Assembly: GCF_001434295.1 (NCBI RefSeq)
Contig: NZ_AZFA01000002.1
Coordinates: 62,001 to 126,000 of the forward strand
Direction of reading: 5' to 3'
From: Companilactobacillus versmoldensis DSM 14857 = KCTC 3814
Lineage (GTDB): Bacteria > Bacillota > Bacilli > Lactobacillales > Lactobacillaceae
Length of the DNA stretch: 64,000 nucleotides
The translations under genes were made by a program, and so were the position numbers. Positions 1 through 9,424 of this stretch are shown one piece after another (within the stretch, counting starts at the first letter, position 1; each line of letters starts with the position of its first letter). The notes beneath the pieces are model-generated. The model searched no databases and was not told the DNA's origin. It saw only the letters and a program-made list of their open reading frames with translations.

Positions 1-1001
1 TCAAAGACTGTTAAAGCTGAAGAACCAGAGATTCCTGGGAATTTTCTAGTTGGTTTCTCAAGGTTTTCAGCGGCAATTCTACCTTGACGACGAGCATTAG
101 TTGCCAAGGAAATGTGTGCCTCGCCATCATTTGGCAAGAATTTGATATGAGTTGCATCACCAACAGCAAAGATGTCTTTTTGACTAGTTTGCATATAATC
201 ATCAGTGGCGATAGTACCATCATCGTTAAGTTGAAGAACGCCTCTGAGCCATTTAGTGTTGGGACGAACACCGGCAGCTTCGATAACTAAATCAGCATCG
301 TAAGTACCCTTGTCTGTTTCAACTTGTGTAACTTTACCATCTTTGCCGATGAACTTTTTAACTGATTCTCCGGCAGCAATCTTAACCCCATGTTCTTCCA
401 TGTTCTTAGCTAAGATATCAGTAAATTCTGGATCGAGATATGTGCCTAAAACACGAGGTAAAATATCGATAACAGTAACGTTCATACCTGCTTTAGCAAA
501 TACTTCCGTTGCTTCATTACCAATGTAACCTGATCCAACGACCACAACATTGTTAACATTAGGATCAACAGTCTTGGCCTTTAATTTCATTGCCCAATCA
601 CGTCCACGCATAGCGTAGATGTTTTGCAAGTCACTACCATCAACAGGAATCTGTGTTGGTACTGCACCGGCACTCAAAACCAATTTGTCATATTTTTCGG
701 TTCTAGTTTCATTATCAACATGATTGACTACTTCAACTTCATGTTTTTCAGGGTCGATCTTAGTGATTTCTTGTTGTAAGAAAACTGAAACACCCTTCTT
801 TTCCATTTCTTCTGGTGTTGCGTAACTAACGCTATTAACTTTTTTAACTTTTCCTTCTAGATACAATTGCATACCGCAAGATAAGAATGAAAGAAAATCA
901 CCTTTTTCATACCATTGGATCTCGGTATCAGAGTCTTGTCTGAGAAGCCCTTCGACTGTTTCGTACCCACCGTGTGATGAACCTACTACTATAACTTTCA
1001 T
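1..1001 (-). CDS. npr: NADH peroxidase (C-terminal part outside the window)
   Basis: A flavoprotein of the NADH peroxidase/NADH oxidase family that reduces hydrogen peroxide to water with NADH in the cytoplasm. The 333 residues present begin [14 protein letters not shown], carry the FAD-binding GSSHGG turn with His10, and place the redox cysteine at Cys42 in [14 protein letters not shown]. This stretch is nearly the same as the remembered Enterococcus faecalis Npr sequence, so peroxidase is favoured over water-forming oxidase; the two cannot be fully separated by sequence. The second nucleotide-binding GSGYIG motif follows around residue 160. The gene runs off the left edge, so about 115 of some 450 residues are missing. 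The start ATG at 1001-999 has an AGGAGG site just upstream. Confidence 0.9.
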   Translation of the reverse strand, partial: MKVIVVGSSHGGYETVEGLLRQDSDTEIQWYEKGDFLSFLSCGMQLYLEGKVKKVNSVSYATPEEMEKKGVSVFLQQEITKIDPEKHEVEVVNHVDNETRTEKYDKLVLSAGAVPTQIPVDGSDLQNIYAMRGRDWAMKLKAKTVDPNVNNVVVVGSGYIGNEATEVFAKAGMNVTVIDILPRVLGTYLDPEFTDILAKNMEEHGVKIAAGESVKKFIGKDGKVTQVETDKGTYDADLVIEAAGVRPNTKWLRGVLQLNDDGTIATDDYMQTSQKDIFAVGDATHIKFLPNDGEAHISLATNARRQGRIAAENLEKPTRKFPGISGSSALTVF

Positions 1002-1182
1002 TAAGAAACCTCCTCTTATTTATAATTCAATGATAATTTTAACAATAATTTTTTTCAAGTATTTTCGATACGAACATACGGTCTTTCTATGATAAAATTG
1101 ACTGTATAAATCTGAAGATATCAAGCATATTTGAAGTATATAAAAGAATATCTTGTTAAAATATGAGGGGGAAAATAAACAT

Positions 1183-1983
1183 ATGTATATGTTGGTATTA
1201 ATTGCCATTGGCGCCCTAGTCTTACTGACCGCTTGGATAACCAAACCTAAAAAACGCCGTCGTAAAAAATTGCTCACTTTAGGACTTTTATTGATTTTAG
1301 TGGGTGGCTCAGGTGCGTATCAGGATTTTCAAAAAAACCATGAAAATAACTCGAATCAAACAACTTCGACTCAGGCCAAATCGTCTTCCCAATTAGCCGA
1401 TCTCAACTACAAGGATAGCCAAGAAGTTGAAGTTAATCACAATCAACCTGATTTTTCTCAAGCTGATCTCAGTTTAAAAAATGGTGCTTGGCAAAGTTTC
1501 AGTGACTTGGATCAATTGAATCGAGCCGTTCAAGCTGATGCACTATTGAATAAAAGTTTAATGCCAACTGCTAAGAGAAAAGCTCTTTATGTCGATCCAA
1601 CTGGCTGGCACAACAAACGGATCAAGGGTGGCTGGCTCTACAATCGTTCTCACTTGATTGTTTATCAATTGACTGGTCAAAATAATAATCCGAAAAATTT
1701 AATGACTGGAACTCGGTCTTTGAATTCTCCTGAAATGTTAAAACATGAAAACGATATTGCCTACTATTTGAAGCAAAATCCGAACAATTTCATCCGTTAT
1801 CGTGTGAAACCAATTTATCGGGGCAACGAGCTCGTAGCTAGAGGTGTACAGATGATGGCGCAATCATTAACAGCCGATGGTCAAAAAGATAAACAAATTA
1901 ATTTCAATGTATACATATTTAATGTTGAGAAAGGCGTAACAATCAATTATGCTGATGGTACAAGTGTAGTTAATAATACTTAA
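1183..1983 (+). CDS. Membrane-anchored DNA/RNA non-specific endonuclease (EndA/NucA-like)
   Basis: A 266-residue protein with a hydrophobic N-terminal segment (residues about 2-15), a basic KKRRRKK stretch and a second hydrophobic segment, so it is probably anchored with the nuclease domain outside. The C-terminal half contains GGWLYNRSHLIVYQLTG and NPKNLMTGTRSLN, which match the beta-beta-alpha-metal endonucleases (streptococcal EndA, mf2); the catalytic histidine is the one in NRSH, which replaces the DRGH of other members. A likely role is degrading extracellular DNA or processing it for uptake. I chose ATG 1183 because GAGGGGG lies 11 nt upstream; a TTG at 1153 is in frame but has no site. 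glyA follows 12 nt later, so the two are probably cotranscribed. Confidence 0.85.
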   Translation: MYMLVLIAIGALVLLTAWITKPKKRRRKKLLTLGLLLILVGGSGAYQDFQKNHENNSNQTTSTQAKSSSQLADLNYKDSQEVEVNHNQPDFSQADLSLKNGAWQSFSDLDQLNRAVQADALLNKSLMPTAKRKALYVDPTGWHNKRIKGGWLYNRSHLIVYQLTGQNNNPKNLMTGTRSLNSPEMLKHENDIAYYLKQNPNNFIRYRVKPIYRGNELVARGVQMMAQSLTADGQKDKQINFNVYIFNVEKGVTINYADGTSVVNNT

Positions 1984-1995
1984 GGAGTTGATTCA

Positions 1996-3225
1996 ATGAA
2001 ATACAGTAATGGTGATAAAGAAATTTTTGATTTGATTCATAAAGAAGAAAATCGTCAAAACCGTAACATCGAACTAATTGCCTCTGAAAATATTGTTTCA
2101 GATGACGTTAGAAAAGCTCAAGGTTCTGTCTTAACTAACAAGTACGCCGAGGGTTACCCTGGCCGTCGTTACTACGGTGGCTGTGAGTACATCGACCAAA
2201 TTGAACAAATTGCTATTGACCGTGCAAAGAAATTATTTAACGCTGATTACGTTAACGTACAACCACATTCAGGCTCACAAGCCAATGCTGCGGCTTATCA
2301 AGCAGTCTTAAAACCTGGTGATGTTGTTCTAGGTATGGACTTAAATGCTGGAGGACACTTAACTCATGGTTCCAAAGTTAACTTCTCCGGAAAAATGTAC
2401 CAATTCCACTCATATGGTGTCAACGCTGATGGCTTGATCGACTATGATGAAGTCAAAAAAATCGCTCAAGAGGTTAAACCAAAATTGATCGTGGCTGGAG
2501 CTTCTGCTTACAGTCGGATCATCGACTTCAATAAATTCAGAGAAATTGCTGACTCCGTTGATGCCCTTTTGATGGTCGACATGGCTCATATTGCTGGACT
2601 AGTAGCAGTTGGTCTACACCCAACCCCAATCGGTGTCGCTGACATCGTTACAACAACAACTCATAAGACTTTAAGAGGACCTCGTGGAGGTATGATTTTT
2701 GCCAAAGCTGAACTCGGCAAGAAAATCAATTCAGCTGTCTTCCCTGGAACGCAAGGTGGCCCATTGGAACACGTTATCGCTGCTAAAGCTGTGGCCTTCG
2801 GTGAAGACTTACAACCTGAATTCAAGACTTACATGGAGCAAGTTAAGAAAAATGCTGCTGCCATGGCTGAAGTGATCAATGACTCAGAAGATCTTTCCGT
2901 GTTAACTGGTGGTACTGATAATCACCTACTCAACGTGGTCCTAACTGAAACTGACCTTAATGGTATGGAAGTCCAGAACTTATTAGATTCGATCCACATC
3001 ACAACTAATAAGGAAGCTATTCCAAATGATCCATTGCCACCAAAATTGACTTCTGGTCTACGTTTAGGTACACCTGCCATAACTTCTCGTGGCTTTGATG
3101 AAGACGATAGTCGTGAAGTTGCCAACATCATTATTGAAGCTATCAAGTATCATGATGACGAAGACAAGCTTAAAGAATTGGATGCTCGGACTCAAGCTCT
3201 AACGGATAAACATCCCATCAAATAA
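1996..3225 (+). CDS. glyA: Serine hydroxymethyltransferase
   Basis: PLP enzyme that interconverts serine and glycine and feeds 5,10-methylene-tetrahydrofolate to one-carbon metabolism; cytoplasmic. It is 409 residues, the usual length. The PLP-binding lysine is Lys224 in [14 protein letters not shown], and the N-terminal [11 protein letters not shown] and [11 protein letters not shown] blocks are diagnostic. TAAGGAG precedes the ATG and overlaps the stop of the upstream nuclease gene, so the two genes probably share a transcript, although no functional link is evident. A strong hairpin terminator follows. Confidence 0.98.
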   Translation: MKYSNGDKEIFDLIHKEENRQNRNIELIASENIVSDDVRKAQGSVLTNKYAEGYPGRRYYGGCEYIDQIEQIAIDRAKKLFNADYVNVQPHSGSQANAAAYQAVLKPGDVVLGMDLNAGGHLTHGSKVNFSGKMYQFHSYGVNADGLIDYDEVKKIAQEVKPKLIVAGASAYSRIIDFNKFREIADSVDALLMVDMAHIAGLVAVGLHPTPIGVADIVTTTTHKTLRGPRGGMIFAKAELGKKINSAVFPGTQGGPLEHVIAAKAVAFGEDLQPEFKTYMEQVKKNAAAMAEVINDSEDLSVLTGGTDNHLLNVVLTETDLNGMEVQNLLDSIHITTNKEAIPNDPLPPKLTSGLRLGTPAITSRGFDEDDSREVANIIIEAIKYHDDEDKLKELDARTQALTDKHPIK

Positions 3226-3248
3226 TTATTAAAATCAAGTCGAAACAA

Positions 3249-3283
3249 AACGCCGAAGTTGAATACCAACTTCGGCGTTTTTT
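3249..3283. terminator. Bidirectional terminator between glyA and yjeM
   Basis: An 11-bp perfect stem (CGCCGAAGTTG with its complement, loop AATAC) is flanked by A-rich sequence on the left and TTTTTT on the right. It can end transcription of glyA on the plus strand and of yjeM on the minus strand. Confidence 0.9.
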
Positions 3284-3294
3284 GCTGATTATTT

Positions 3295-4809
3295 TTAATC
3301 TAAATCTTTTTTACGTTCATGTCTGGCATAACCACTGTATAGAACTAAGGCAATGGCACCAAATAGGATTGGACCTAAGATTGTCCAGAAAGCATCCATA
3401 TATGCGTGCTCAATAATTGGTTCAAGCAAGGTGAAGATGATTGCAAATAGGACAACTAAAAAGACAATTATCGAAGTGGCCCACATCCACTTTTTATTCT
3501 TATAAAATTGGTAAGGCTTTTCGATATCATCGTTCATGCTGAAGAATGGGAAAGCTCCAACCAAGAATAAGTAAGGGACACTTGTGGCCACATTAGCCAT
3601 CAAAGTTAAGACAGCGTATAGATTCTTGGCATTTCTACCACCTAAGAAATCGACTGCTAAGATGACCAAGCAAACGAACAAGGCTTGCATCCACATAGCA
3701 TTGGCTGGCATACCTTTGCTATTCAACTTAGTAACCTTCTTAGGCCAAAAGTCCTTGGGAGTTCCTAAGATAAATGACTTCAATGGTGAATAGATCAAAA
3801 CAAAGAAGGCACCCATGTAAAGAATAAACATGTCTAAGGCTGTAAATCGTGATAACCAAGCCCCTAAGGTCATAGCTGCCGCATGACTTAAGTCAATGTG
3901 AGTCCCAAAGGTATAACCTAGATTACTCATCATGACATAAGTGATATTAGCCAAATTGACTCCATCTTTTCCGATAACAGAATTCCAGTTGGCACTGATA
4001 CCCCAGAATAAGATTGTTAATGAGTATAATACCACAATGATAGCAGCAGAAATCAAAATCCCACGTGGGAAGTCACGTTTAGGGTTTTTCATACTATCCG
4101 TGACGCCACCCATGGATTCCATACCACCATAAGCAAAAATTGCATAAACCACGAATGATAACATCCCTAGTGGTGAAGCAAATTCAGGGTTTGGTGAATT
4201 GATAAATGTACTGATACCGTGGACAGGCTCAGCCATATGAAAACCGGATAAGAAGATCATCGCAATACTTAGTCCGAAGAACAGGACATTCAAGATGATC
4301 ATCATCGTTCCACCAAAAGAAGTAAATTTCGAGATCTTGTCGATTCCTCGTGAAGCTGTATAAGTGACAAAAATGATCCAAAGAACAGCTAAGATACCGA
4401 TTGTCTGTGTTGATGACAAAGAACCGATATGCCAACTAGGCGTAGTATCATGTCCAGCAAAAAAAGTTGCCATAGGGATCCAAACTTTTGAAGCTGTCGA
4501 AACTAGCCAAACTTCCCAAGAAGCTAGCCAAATAAATGTTCCGGTAAAAGCTAAGCGTGGTCCGATAGCTCCCTCGATCCAAGAATAAATACCACCTTGA
4601 GCTTCATTGTAGGCTGAACCATATTCGGCCATCATAAAACCTACCGGCAGAAAGAAAAAGATTGCCGCAAACAAATACCAAATAATACTTGCTAACCCCA
4701 TCTGTTCATAAGCAACAGTGGTATTAGCGAAACCAAATACTGACGTAAAAATCATCATGATCAAACCAAACATCGTGATGGTCTTTTTAGTCGAATTACC
4801 TTCATCCAT
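3295..4809 (-). CDS. yjeM: APC-family amino acid permease, YjeM type
   Basis: A 504-residue integral membrane transporter with about 12 predicted helices, belonging to the glutamate/GABA-antiporter branch of the APC superfamily. FTSVFGFANTTVAYEQMG near the N-terminus, GGIYSWIEG at about residue 70, FAYGGMESMGG and the C-terminal FPFF block align with Escherichia coli YjeM as I remember it. The substrate is not known for certain; an amino acid is likely. It lies 32 bp downstream of the C69 dipeptidase gene on the same strand, so peptide hydrolysis and amino acid transport appear to be coexpressed. AGAGGAG upstream supports the ATG at 4809. Confidence 0.88.
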   Translation of the reverse strand: MDEGNSTKKTITMFGLIMMIFTSVFGFANTTVAYEQMGLASIIWYLFAAIFFFLPVGFMMAEYGSAYNEAQGGIYSWIEGAIGPRLAFTGTFIWLASWEVWLVSTASKVWIPMATFFAGHDTTPSWHIGSLSSTQTIGILAVLWIIFVTYTASRGIDKISKFTSFGGTMMIILNVLFFGLSIAMIFLSGFHMAEPVHGISTFINSPNPEFASPLGMLSFVVYAIFAYGGMESMGGVTDSMKNPKRDFPRGILISAAIIVVLYSLTILFWGISANWNSVIGKDGVNLANITYVMMSNLGYTFGTHIDLSHAAAMTLGAWLSRFTALDMFILYMGAFFVLIYSPLKSFILGTPKDFWPKKVTKLNSKGMPANAMWMQALFVCLVILAVDFLGGRNAKNLYAVLTLMANVATSVPYLFLVGAFPFFSMNDDIEKPYQFYKNKKWMWATSIIVFLVVLFAIIFTLLEPIIEHAYMDAFWTILGPILFGAIALVLYSGYARHERKKDLD

Positions 4810-4841
4810 GATTCAAGAAACTCCTCTTCCCTCAATAAAAA

Positions 4842-6272
4842 TTATAAATTCATATCTGTCTTAAAATTAAGTGGCGAAAAATCTGTTGAATCGGTAATCA
4901 GACTAGCAATTAGTTCACGATACGCTTTCAGAGCAGTTTGGGCCATTTCATTTGATGCATCGGTTAAAAATTGTGGTAACTCATCCTCAGGACGGTTGAG
5001 TGCTTTAATATCATCATCACGTAGCATCTTACGTAAAGTGATATTGATATCCTTTTGCTTTTGTTCAAACATCGAACCCAGTTCAGAATAATGACTATCT
5101 AAAAGAACTCCGGCTAACTTATAAGTCCAATAAGCAGATTTAGGATCGTATGGCAATCCCCCTAGTTTGTATTCTGCAGGCGTATCAGTCATCCCCATAT
5201 AAAATGGTACGTAGATACTTTGAGACGCTACACCCATGGCTAACCATTGGATACAAGCAATCTCTGGCTTCAAGTCCGGACGGATCTGCAAGACATGTGA
5301 CTCTTGGGTCTTGGCCAAACTGATTGGACGGTAACGATGATTGTTCTCACCTTTATTCAAAGGATCGAACTCAGTACCTTGATAGTGTGAACTCAAATAA
5401 TATTGAACTTCATCAATACTCAATAAGTGGTCTGGTTTCATAATAAATGAGAGATCCTGGCTTTCAGGACTTTCATCAGTCTTACCAGAGAACTCTTGTT
5501 GGCCCCACCAAACACGGGGAGTACTATAAATGGCATCTGATAAGTCATGTGTTCCAAAAATTTTTCTAAAGTTAAAAGTTTCTGGATCTGGATTCAGACC
5601 ATAATCATTAACAAATTCAGAAATATCATTTTTAAACATAAAATTATCAGGGTCATCAAAATCAATCTCTTGAATTGCTAATTGATTGGCAACAACAGCA
5701 TAAGAATCATCAGGGATCCTTTGAGTGACCCAATAATGACCTGAACCATTTTCAAAATACCAAACTTCTTCTTGATCAGCGAAAAGGACCCCATTAGTCT
5801 CTGAAGTACCATGTTTTTCAACTATTTGACCTAAACGTTGAACAGCTTCCCGAGCAGTTTTAACGTAAGGCAAAACGACTGTGATCATCGCCTCTTCACT
5901 GACGCCGTCTTCAACTAAGGGATCAACACCTAAGACAGTTTGATTGGAATAAGCACTTTCGGTAGCACTCATGGCAACACCATATTGATTGAAACCATCC
6001 TCTTCAAATAGCCCTTCTTTATCTGTCCATTCAGGTGTGGCCGTATATTTGTATCGGACTTTTGGCAATTTTATTTCAAAACCATTTGCCTTGGAAACAA
6101 ATTTTTGTGGCTCGTCATACTTTTGGTAATCGTGAACGACAAAATGCTTTGGCCAAGATGGTTTAGCGTCTTCATTACGACCAATAATAGTTGAGGCACC
6201 AATGGTAGCTTTTTTACCAACTAAAATACTGGTACATGCAGACAATAAATTTTTGTTGTATTCTAATTCCAT
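4842..6272 (-). CDS. pepD: C69-family dipeptidase
   Basis: A 476-residue Ntn-hydrolase of peptidase family C69, a cytoplasmic dipeptidase with broad specificity typical of lactobacilli (PepDA type). The N-terminal nucleophile is expected to be Cys13 in SACTSILVGKKATI, followed by the conserved IIGRNEDA; removal of the first 12 residues would expose the cysteine. NGVLFADQEEVWYFENGSGH and the Ser/Asn-rich motifs of the family are present. A site AGGGTGA precedes the ATG. It heads a two-gene operon with the yjeM permease. Confidence 0.92.
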   Translation of the reverse strand: MELEYNKNLLSACTSILVGKKATIGASTIIGRNEDAKPSWPKHFVVHDYQKYDEPQKFVSKANGFEIKLPKVRYKYTATPEWTDKEGLFEEDGFNQYGVAMSATESAYSNQTVLGVDPLVEDGVSEEAMITVVLPYVKTAREAVQRLGQIVEKHGTSETNGVLFADQEEVWYFENGSGHYWVTQRIPDDSYAVVANQLAIQEIDFDDPDNFMFKNDISEFVNDYGLNPDPETFNFRKIFGTHDLSDAIYSTPRVWWGQQEFSGKTDESPESQDLSFIMKPDHLLSIDEVQYYLSSHYQGTEFDPLNKGENNHRYRPISLAKTQESHVLQIRPDLKPEIACIQWLAMGVASQSIYVPFYMGMTDTPAEYKLGGLPYDPKSAYWTYKLAGVLLDSHYSELGSMFEQKQKDINITLRKMLRDDDIKALNRPEDELPQFLTDASNEMAQTALKAYRELIASLITDSTDFSPLNFKTDMNL

Positions 6273-6456
6273 CTAATCACCCTATTCGTACATTATGAAA
6301 TAAATCACGTTGACGGTGATTATTGTTAAAAGGAAGAATGACTTTTAATAATAATCTAATTTTCAATATAAATTAACCTCATAATTTATTTATTACACAA
6401 TAAATAAGGATACCACAGTTACCGTTCACAATCTAAATGATTTATGATAATTAAAC

Positions 6457-6485
6457 TTGACATAAGCCATTATTTTGCATACAAT
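6457..6485 (+). promoter_or_regulatory. Promoter of tRNA-Gln
   Basis: Consensus TTGACA at 6457-6462, a 17-nt spacer and TACAAT at 6480-6485, about 20 bp before the tRNA gene. It is one of the best sigma-A-type promoters in the window. Confidence 0.85.
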
Positions 6486-6506
6486 TTTAAGAGTCTTAAC
6501 AATTAA

Positions 6507-6578
6507 TGGGCAATCGCCAAACGGTAAGGCAGCGGACTCTGAATCCGCAATTTGTTGGTTCGAACCCAACTTGCCCAA
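6507..6578 (+). tRNA. tRNA-Gln (anticodon CTG)
   Basis: A 72-nt cloverleaf: acceptor TGGGCAA pairs with TTGCCCA, the anticodon stem GCGGA/TCCGC encloses loop CTCTGAA with anticodon CTG, and the T arm GTTGG-TTCGAAC-CCAAC is intact. The discriminator base is A and CCA is not encoded. It reads CAG codons. It stands alone with its own promoter and terminator. Confidence 0.95.
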
Positions 6579-6594
6579 TAAAAACTTTACAGTC

Positions 6595-6638
6595 AAAAAA
6601 GGTATCAGGCCACATTTCAGTGACTTGATACCTTTTTT
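6595..6638. terminator. Terminator after tRNA-Gln, shared with the convergent SDR gene
   Basis: Stem GGTATCAGG pairing with CTTGATACC, extended by an A-run on the left and a T-run on the right. It can serve both the tRNA (plus) and the SDR gene that ends at 6643 (minus). Confidence 0.85.
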
Positions 6639-6642
6639 ATTG

Positions 6643-7365
6643 TTAATTTTCTGTAATATCTACTCCAGATATTTCTATCAATTTGCTTAAAAAATTATTT
6701 TGAATGGCGTCATCATCCGCCCGAGCATCATAATGTGCAGGCTTTAAATGATGGAAATATTCACCGGAAACATTTTTATCCTCTAAAGTCGCAAGCCAAA
6801 CCTGTGTGGTGTAACCTAACGTCAAATCATCGGTTGCCATTGAGTCACCCATTTTGGTAGGTACCCATCCAGGATCAACTGCGGTGAAAACTACTTCGGG
6901 AAATTTTCGAGCTAATAACTTAGTTAGTATCACAATTTGTAACTTTGAGGATGAATAATCAGTAGCAGTTAATAAATTTTCTAAATCAAGCTTTGAACCA
7001 ACATGCATTCCTGATGATACATACACGACCCGTTTGTGAAACTTTATCAACGCGGTCAATAAATAAGGTGCCATTACATTGACTTTGAAAGTGAGTTCAG
7101 AGTTTCCCGAACTAATCCCGGCATTATAGATCACAGCATCCATTGAACCAATTTGGTTAACTTGCTTGGCTATATCTGAAACCTCTTTTTGATTTGCCAA
7201 ATCTCCAATAACAATTTCTTTAGCAGAAGGTACTTCACGCCGAATATCTTCAGCTCTTTTTTGATTACGGGCGTGAAAAACAACTTCATTACCTTTTGAA
7301 ATAAGGTCTTTTGCAGCCAGCAGGCCTAAACCGTCTGATGACCCCGTAATAAATATTTTGGACAT
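6643..7365 (-). CDS. Short-chain dehydrogenase/reductase
   Basis: A 240-residue SDR oxidoreductase. The Rossmann motif TGSSDGLG occupies residues 7-14, NAGI is at about 81-84, the catalytic serine lies in VVYVSSGM (117/118) and the catalytic pair Tyr137 and Lys141 in YSSSK. The family uses NAD(P)H to reduce or oxidise alcohols, ketones or sugars; the substrate cannot be told. It is monocistronic, with a GGGAGGGAT-like site before the ATG and the shared terminator behind it. Confidence 0.88.
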   Translation of the reverse strand: MSKIFITGSSDGLGLLAAKDLISKGNEVVFHARNQKRAEDIRREVPSAKEIVIGDLANQKEVSDIAKQVNQIGSMDAVIYNAGISSGNSELTFKVNVMAPYLLTALIKFHKRVVYVSSGMHVGSKLDLENLLTATDYSSSKLQIVILTKLLARKFPEVVFTAVDPGWVPTKMGDSMATDDLTLGYTTQVWLATLEDKNVSGEYFHHLKPAHYDARADDDAIQNNFLSKLIEISGVDITEN

Positions 7366-7416
7366 CTAATCCCTCCCATTCAATGGTATTATAATCCAAT
7401 AATATTTTCATATCAT

Positions 7417-7451
7417 AAAAAAAGCTAACGACTACATAATGTCGTTAGCTT
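7417..7451 (-). terminator. Terminator of the 35-aa gene
   Basis: Stem AAGCTAACGAC with its perfect complement around loop TACATAAT, followed on the minus strand by a run of seven U (A7 on the plus strand). It lies 25 bp beyond the stop of the small gene at 7476-7583 and shows that this short gene is a transcription unit of its own. Confidence 0.88.
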
Positions 7452-7475
7452 CGAAAAATTCAAATATAATCAAGA

Positions 7476-7583
7476 TTAATAATAATTTTCAGATTCAAGC
7501 TCAGAAACCACGATCCGTTGTTTAACGTCGATTTCCTTAGGAGCTGGACGGAAGATGTGCTTTATCATTTCGAAAAGTTTCAT
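7476..7583 (-). CDS. Small 35-residue protein of unknown function
   Basis: A short open frame starting MKLFEMIKHIFRPAPKEID and ending ESENYY. Its reality rests on context: an AAAGGA ribosome site 8-10 nt before the ATG, a plausible promoter (TTACCA, 18 nt, TATAAT) about 145 bp upstream and a strong dedicated terminator just downstream. The N-terminal half is amphipathic and basic, with an aromatic-rich KLFEMIKHIFRP segment; the C-terminal half is acidic and ends in two tyrosines. No cleavable signal peptide or transmembrane helix is apparent. I do not recognise a family; a regulatory or membrane-associated small protein are both possible. Confidence 0.6.
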   Translation of the reverse strand: MKLFEMIKHIFRPAPKEIDVKQRIVVSELESENYY

Positions 7584-7893
7584 GATCTCATATCCTTTCA
7601 ATGGGGTATTTGTAAACCACAATAACTATCCATGAACCAACTAGATAATAACCGATTATTTTTATAAAATAATTCATATTATAAAAATATTTTTGGCTAT
7701 TATTGCATATCCTATGGTAGTACCTAAATTATACAACACCGATGAAGTTTGTGGTAATTTTTTGTAAAAATCATCGTTGATTTTCACTAATTTTTCAGTA
7801 GATATCTTCTGCATCAATCAAGAATTTTGAGAAGTTTTAATCTTTTTCCTTCTTAGTCTACAATAAGATTATTAACTAGTGAGGAGAAATATT
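7584..7893. other. Intergenic region between the divergent 35-aa and HAD genes
   Basis: AT-rich spacer of 310 bp. It holds the candidate minus-strand promoter of the 35-aa gene (7728-7757), the A/T-rich dyads around 7665-7700 and the upstream region of the HAD gene, where TACAAT at about 7858 could be a -10 box with a poor -35. Nothing else is evident. Confidence 0.5.
7728..7757 (-). promoter_or_regulatory. Candidate promoter of the 35-aa gene
   Basis: On the minus strand TTACCA (7757-7752), an 18-nt spacer and a perfect TATAAT (7733-7728). It leaves a 5' leader of roughly 140 nt before the small gene. Confidence 0.5.
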
Positions 7894-8709
7894 ATGGGTT
7901 ATGAATTAATTGCCATAGATTTAGATGATACATTATTAGATAAACGAAAAAGTATTACTCCAAAAAATAAATCGATGATTCAAAAAGCTTTGAAACAAGG
8001 TGTTAAGGTCGTCCTGTGTTCTGGAAGGACTCATAACGCAGTAATCGACTATGCAAAAGAGTTGGATATAAAGGGTAATGATCAATACATGATCACCAAT
8101 GGTGGCGCCTTAGTTGAGACTATGGATCAAAAAATTTTAACACAGCACACGCTTAGCAATGAATTTTATCGCCGGTTCGTTCAATTCGTTAAACAAAATC
8201 AACTCCATTATAATGTAGTTGATCTCCAAGCTAAAACTTACACCAGTCCTGAAGAATGGTTTGATAAGTATACGATTGCCCAAGCTTATGAAAATAATGG
8301 TGGTCTCTACATCCGTGAGCCAGATCAATTACCAAGTGATTTTGAGATCACTAAAGCTATCATCAATGGAAATGAAGCAGAACTGGATGCCGTTTCTCCC
8401 CTAGTCCATGCAACGTTTGATAAAGATTACTTTGTTGTTCGGACAGGAGAAGGCTTTTTAGAGGTCTTTCCACGAGACGTCAATAAGGGCCGAGCTTTGA
8501 AAGAATTAGCTCAATCTTTGAATATCGAACTTTCAAAAACGATTGCTATTGGAGATCGCGACAATGATATCCCGATGATCAAAATAGCGGGGCTAGGTAT
8601 TGCCATGGAAAATGCTCAACCTGAAGTTAAACAAGTAGCTGATACCATCACGACTGATAATAATCATGATGGTGTGGGTAATGCCATTGAAAAATATCTG
8701 ATCAAATAA
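7894..8709 (+). CDS. Cof-type HAD-superfamily phosphatase
   Basis: A 271-residue cytoplasmic phosphatase of the HAD IIB (Cof) group that hydrolyses sugar phosphates or related small phosphoesters. Motif I is DLDDTLLD near residue 8, motif II is VVLCSGRTH, and motif IV is IAIGDRDNDIPMI. The conserved KGRALKELA segment precedes the last motif, as usual. The start is ATG 7894 because GAGGAG lies 7 nt upstream; the frame opens 15 nt earlier. It is related to the HAD protein at 60925-61713 but is a separate paralogue. Confidence 0.9.
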   Translation: MGYELIAIDLDDTLLDKRKSITPKNKSMIQKALKQGVKVVLCSGRTHNAVIDYAKELDIKGNDQYMITNGGALVETMDQKILTQHTLSNEFYRRFVQFVKQNQLHYNVVDLQAKTYTSPEEWFDKYTIAQAYENNGGLYIREPDQLPSDFEITKAIINGNEAELDAVSPLVHATFDKDYFVVRTGEGFLEVFPRDVNKGRALKELAQSLNIELSKTIAIGDRDNDIPMIKIAGLGIAMENAQPEVKQVADTITTDNNHDGVGNAIEKYLIK

Positions 8710-8710
8710 C

Positions 8711-8749
8711 AAAAAGTCCCTTCTGAGCAGTTGCTCAGAAGGGACTTTT
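8711..8749. terminator. Bidirectional terminator between HAD and the 78-aa gene
   Basis: A nearly perfect 18-bp stem AAAAGTCCCTTCTGAGCA with its complement and a tight loop, ending in TTTT. It lies between convergent genes. Confidence 0.9.
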
Positions 8750-8761
8750 GATCGGTAAAAA

Positions 8762-8998
8762 TTATTTATCGATTATTCTAAATAAGAGTGACAAGACACC
8801 ATAAGCGAGCATATAGCCAAAAACAAATAATGTCATAAAAGCTAGTAGCCAAGTTCCATAAATACTTGCATAGATCAGCAGTTGGCTATTTGCGATTACA
8901 AAGACCATTGCCACTGTGATACTCATAATGATTTTTAAGACGTTGTTTTCAAAGTAATCTTTGAAGTAATCTATCCATGAAAAACATTTTGCGTTCAT
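8762..8998 (-). CDS. Small two-helix membrane protein of unknown function
   Basis: A 78-residue protein with two predicted transmembrane helices (about residues 23-44 and 49-72) separated by a short ASIYGTW turn. The start is ATG 8998 because AGAGGGGTGAT lies just upstream; a longer frame exists to 9019 but would contain that ribosome site. No family is recognised. It is followed by a shared terminator and appears to be expressed alone or with the 94-aa gene upstream at 9052-9336 (53-bp gap). Confidence 0.6.
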   Translation of the reverse strand: MNAKCFSWIDYFKDYFENNVLKIIMSITVAMVFVIANSQLLIYASIYGTWLLAFMTLFVFGYMLAYGVLSLLFRIIDK

Positions 8999-9051
8999 AA
9001 TATCACCCCTCTTATTCAAATAAGTGTATCACTTTCAAGAGTGGTATTCGA

Positions 9052-9336
9052 TTACTTTTGGGTAGCCTGAATAATGTTTTCTTTCAAGAATTGTGATTCG
9101 CCAAAGCCACTATCAAGAAAAACAAAGTGACTGTTGTCGTAATCAAAACTGATTCGACTCCCAAATTCTGTATTCTCTGATAAATTGGTAACTTCATTGA
9201 TCGGAATAGATATCCTCAAGGTCTTTTTGAAACCACGCATGAAAGCCAAGGTAAGGCTCCCATTAATAAATTCAAAACTAGCAAAGCCATTAAAACGCTT
9301 CTTTTCAGCATTAATTATTTGTACATAAGCGAACAT
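9052..9336 (-). CDS. Small protein with possible PH-like fold
   Basis: A 94-residue soluble protein with alternating beta-like segments (FNGFASFEFING, LTLAFMRGF, KTLRISIPINEV, SRISFDYDNSHFVFLD) and a final helix. This pattern resembles small bacterial PH-like/GRAM proteins, which is an inference from the pattern and not a family match. The ATG at 9336 follows AAAGGAA at a spacing of about 10; a GTG three codons earlier is an alternative. No catalytic motif is visible. Confidence 0.55.
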   Translation of the reverse strand: MFAYVQIINAEKKRFNGFASFEFINGSLTLAFMRGFKKTLRISIPINEVTNLSENTEFGSRISFDYDNSHFVFLDSGFGESQFLKENIIQATQK

Positions 9337-9424
9337 ATCAATCACTTTCCTTTGTTATTATTTCCTTACAAATTCAGTGTATGGTATGAAACGCGTTTTA
9401 GAGCAAGCTTTAAATACAATTATT

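Noticed and set aside
1020-1277. Minus-strand frame of 85 codons between the peroxidase and nuclease genes
   Set aside because: It overlaps the start of the nuclease gene and its upstream region and has no recognisable features.
6302-6321. Inverted repeat AATCAC-N7-GTGATT before pepD
   Set aside because: The arms are only six bases long in AT-rich DNA and no regulator is near, so it was not listed as an operator.
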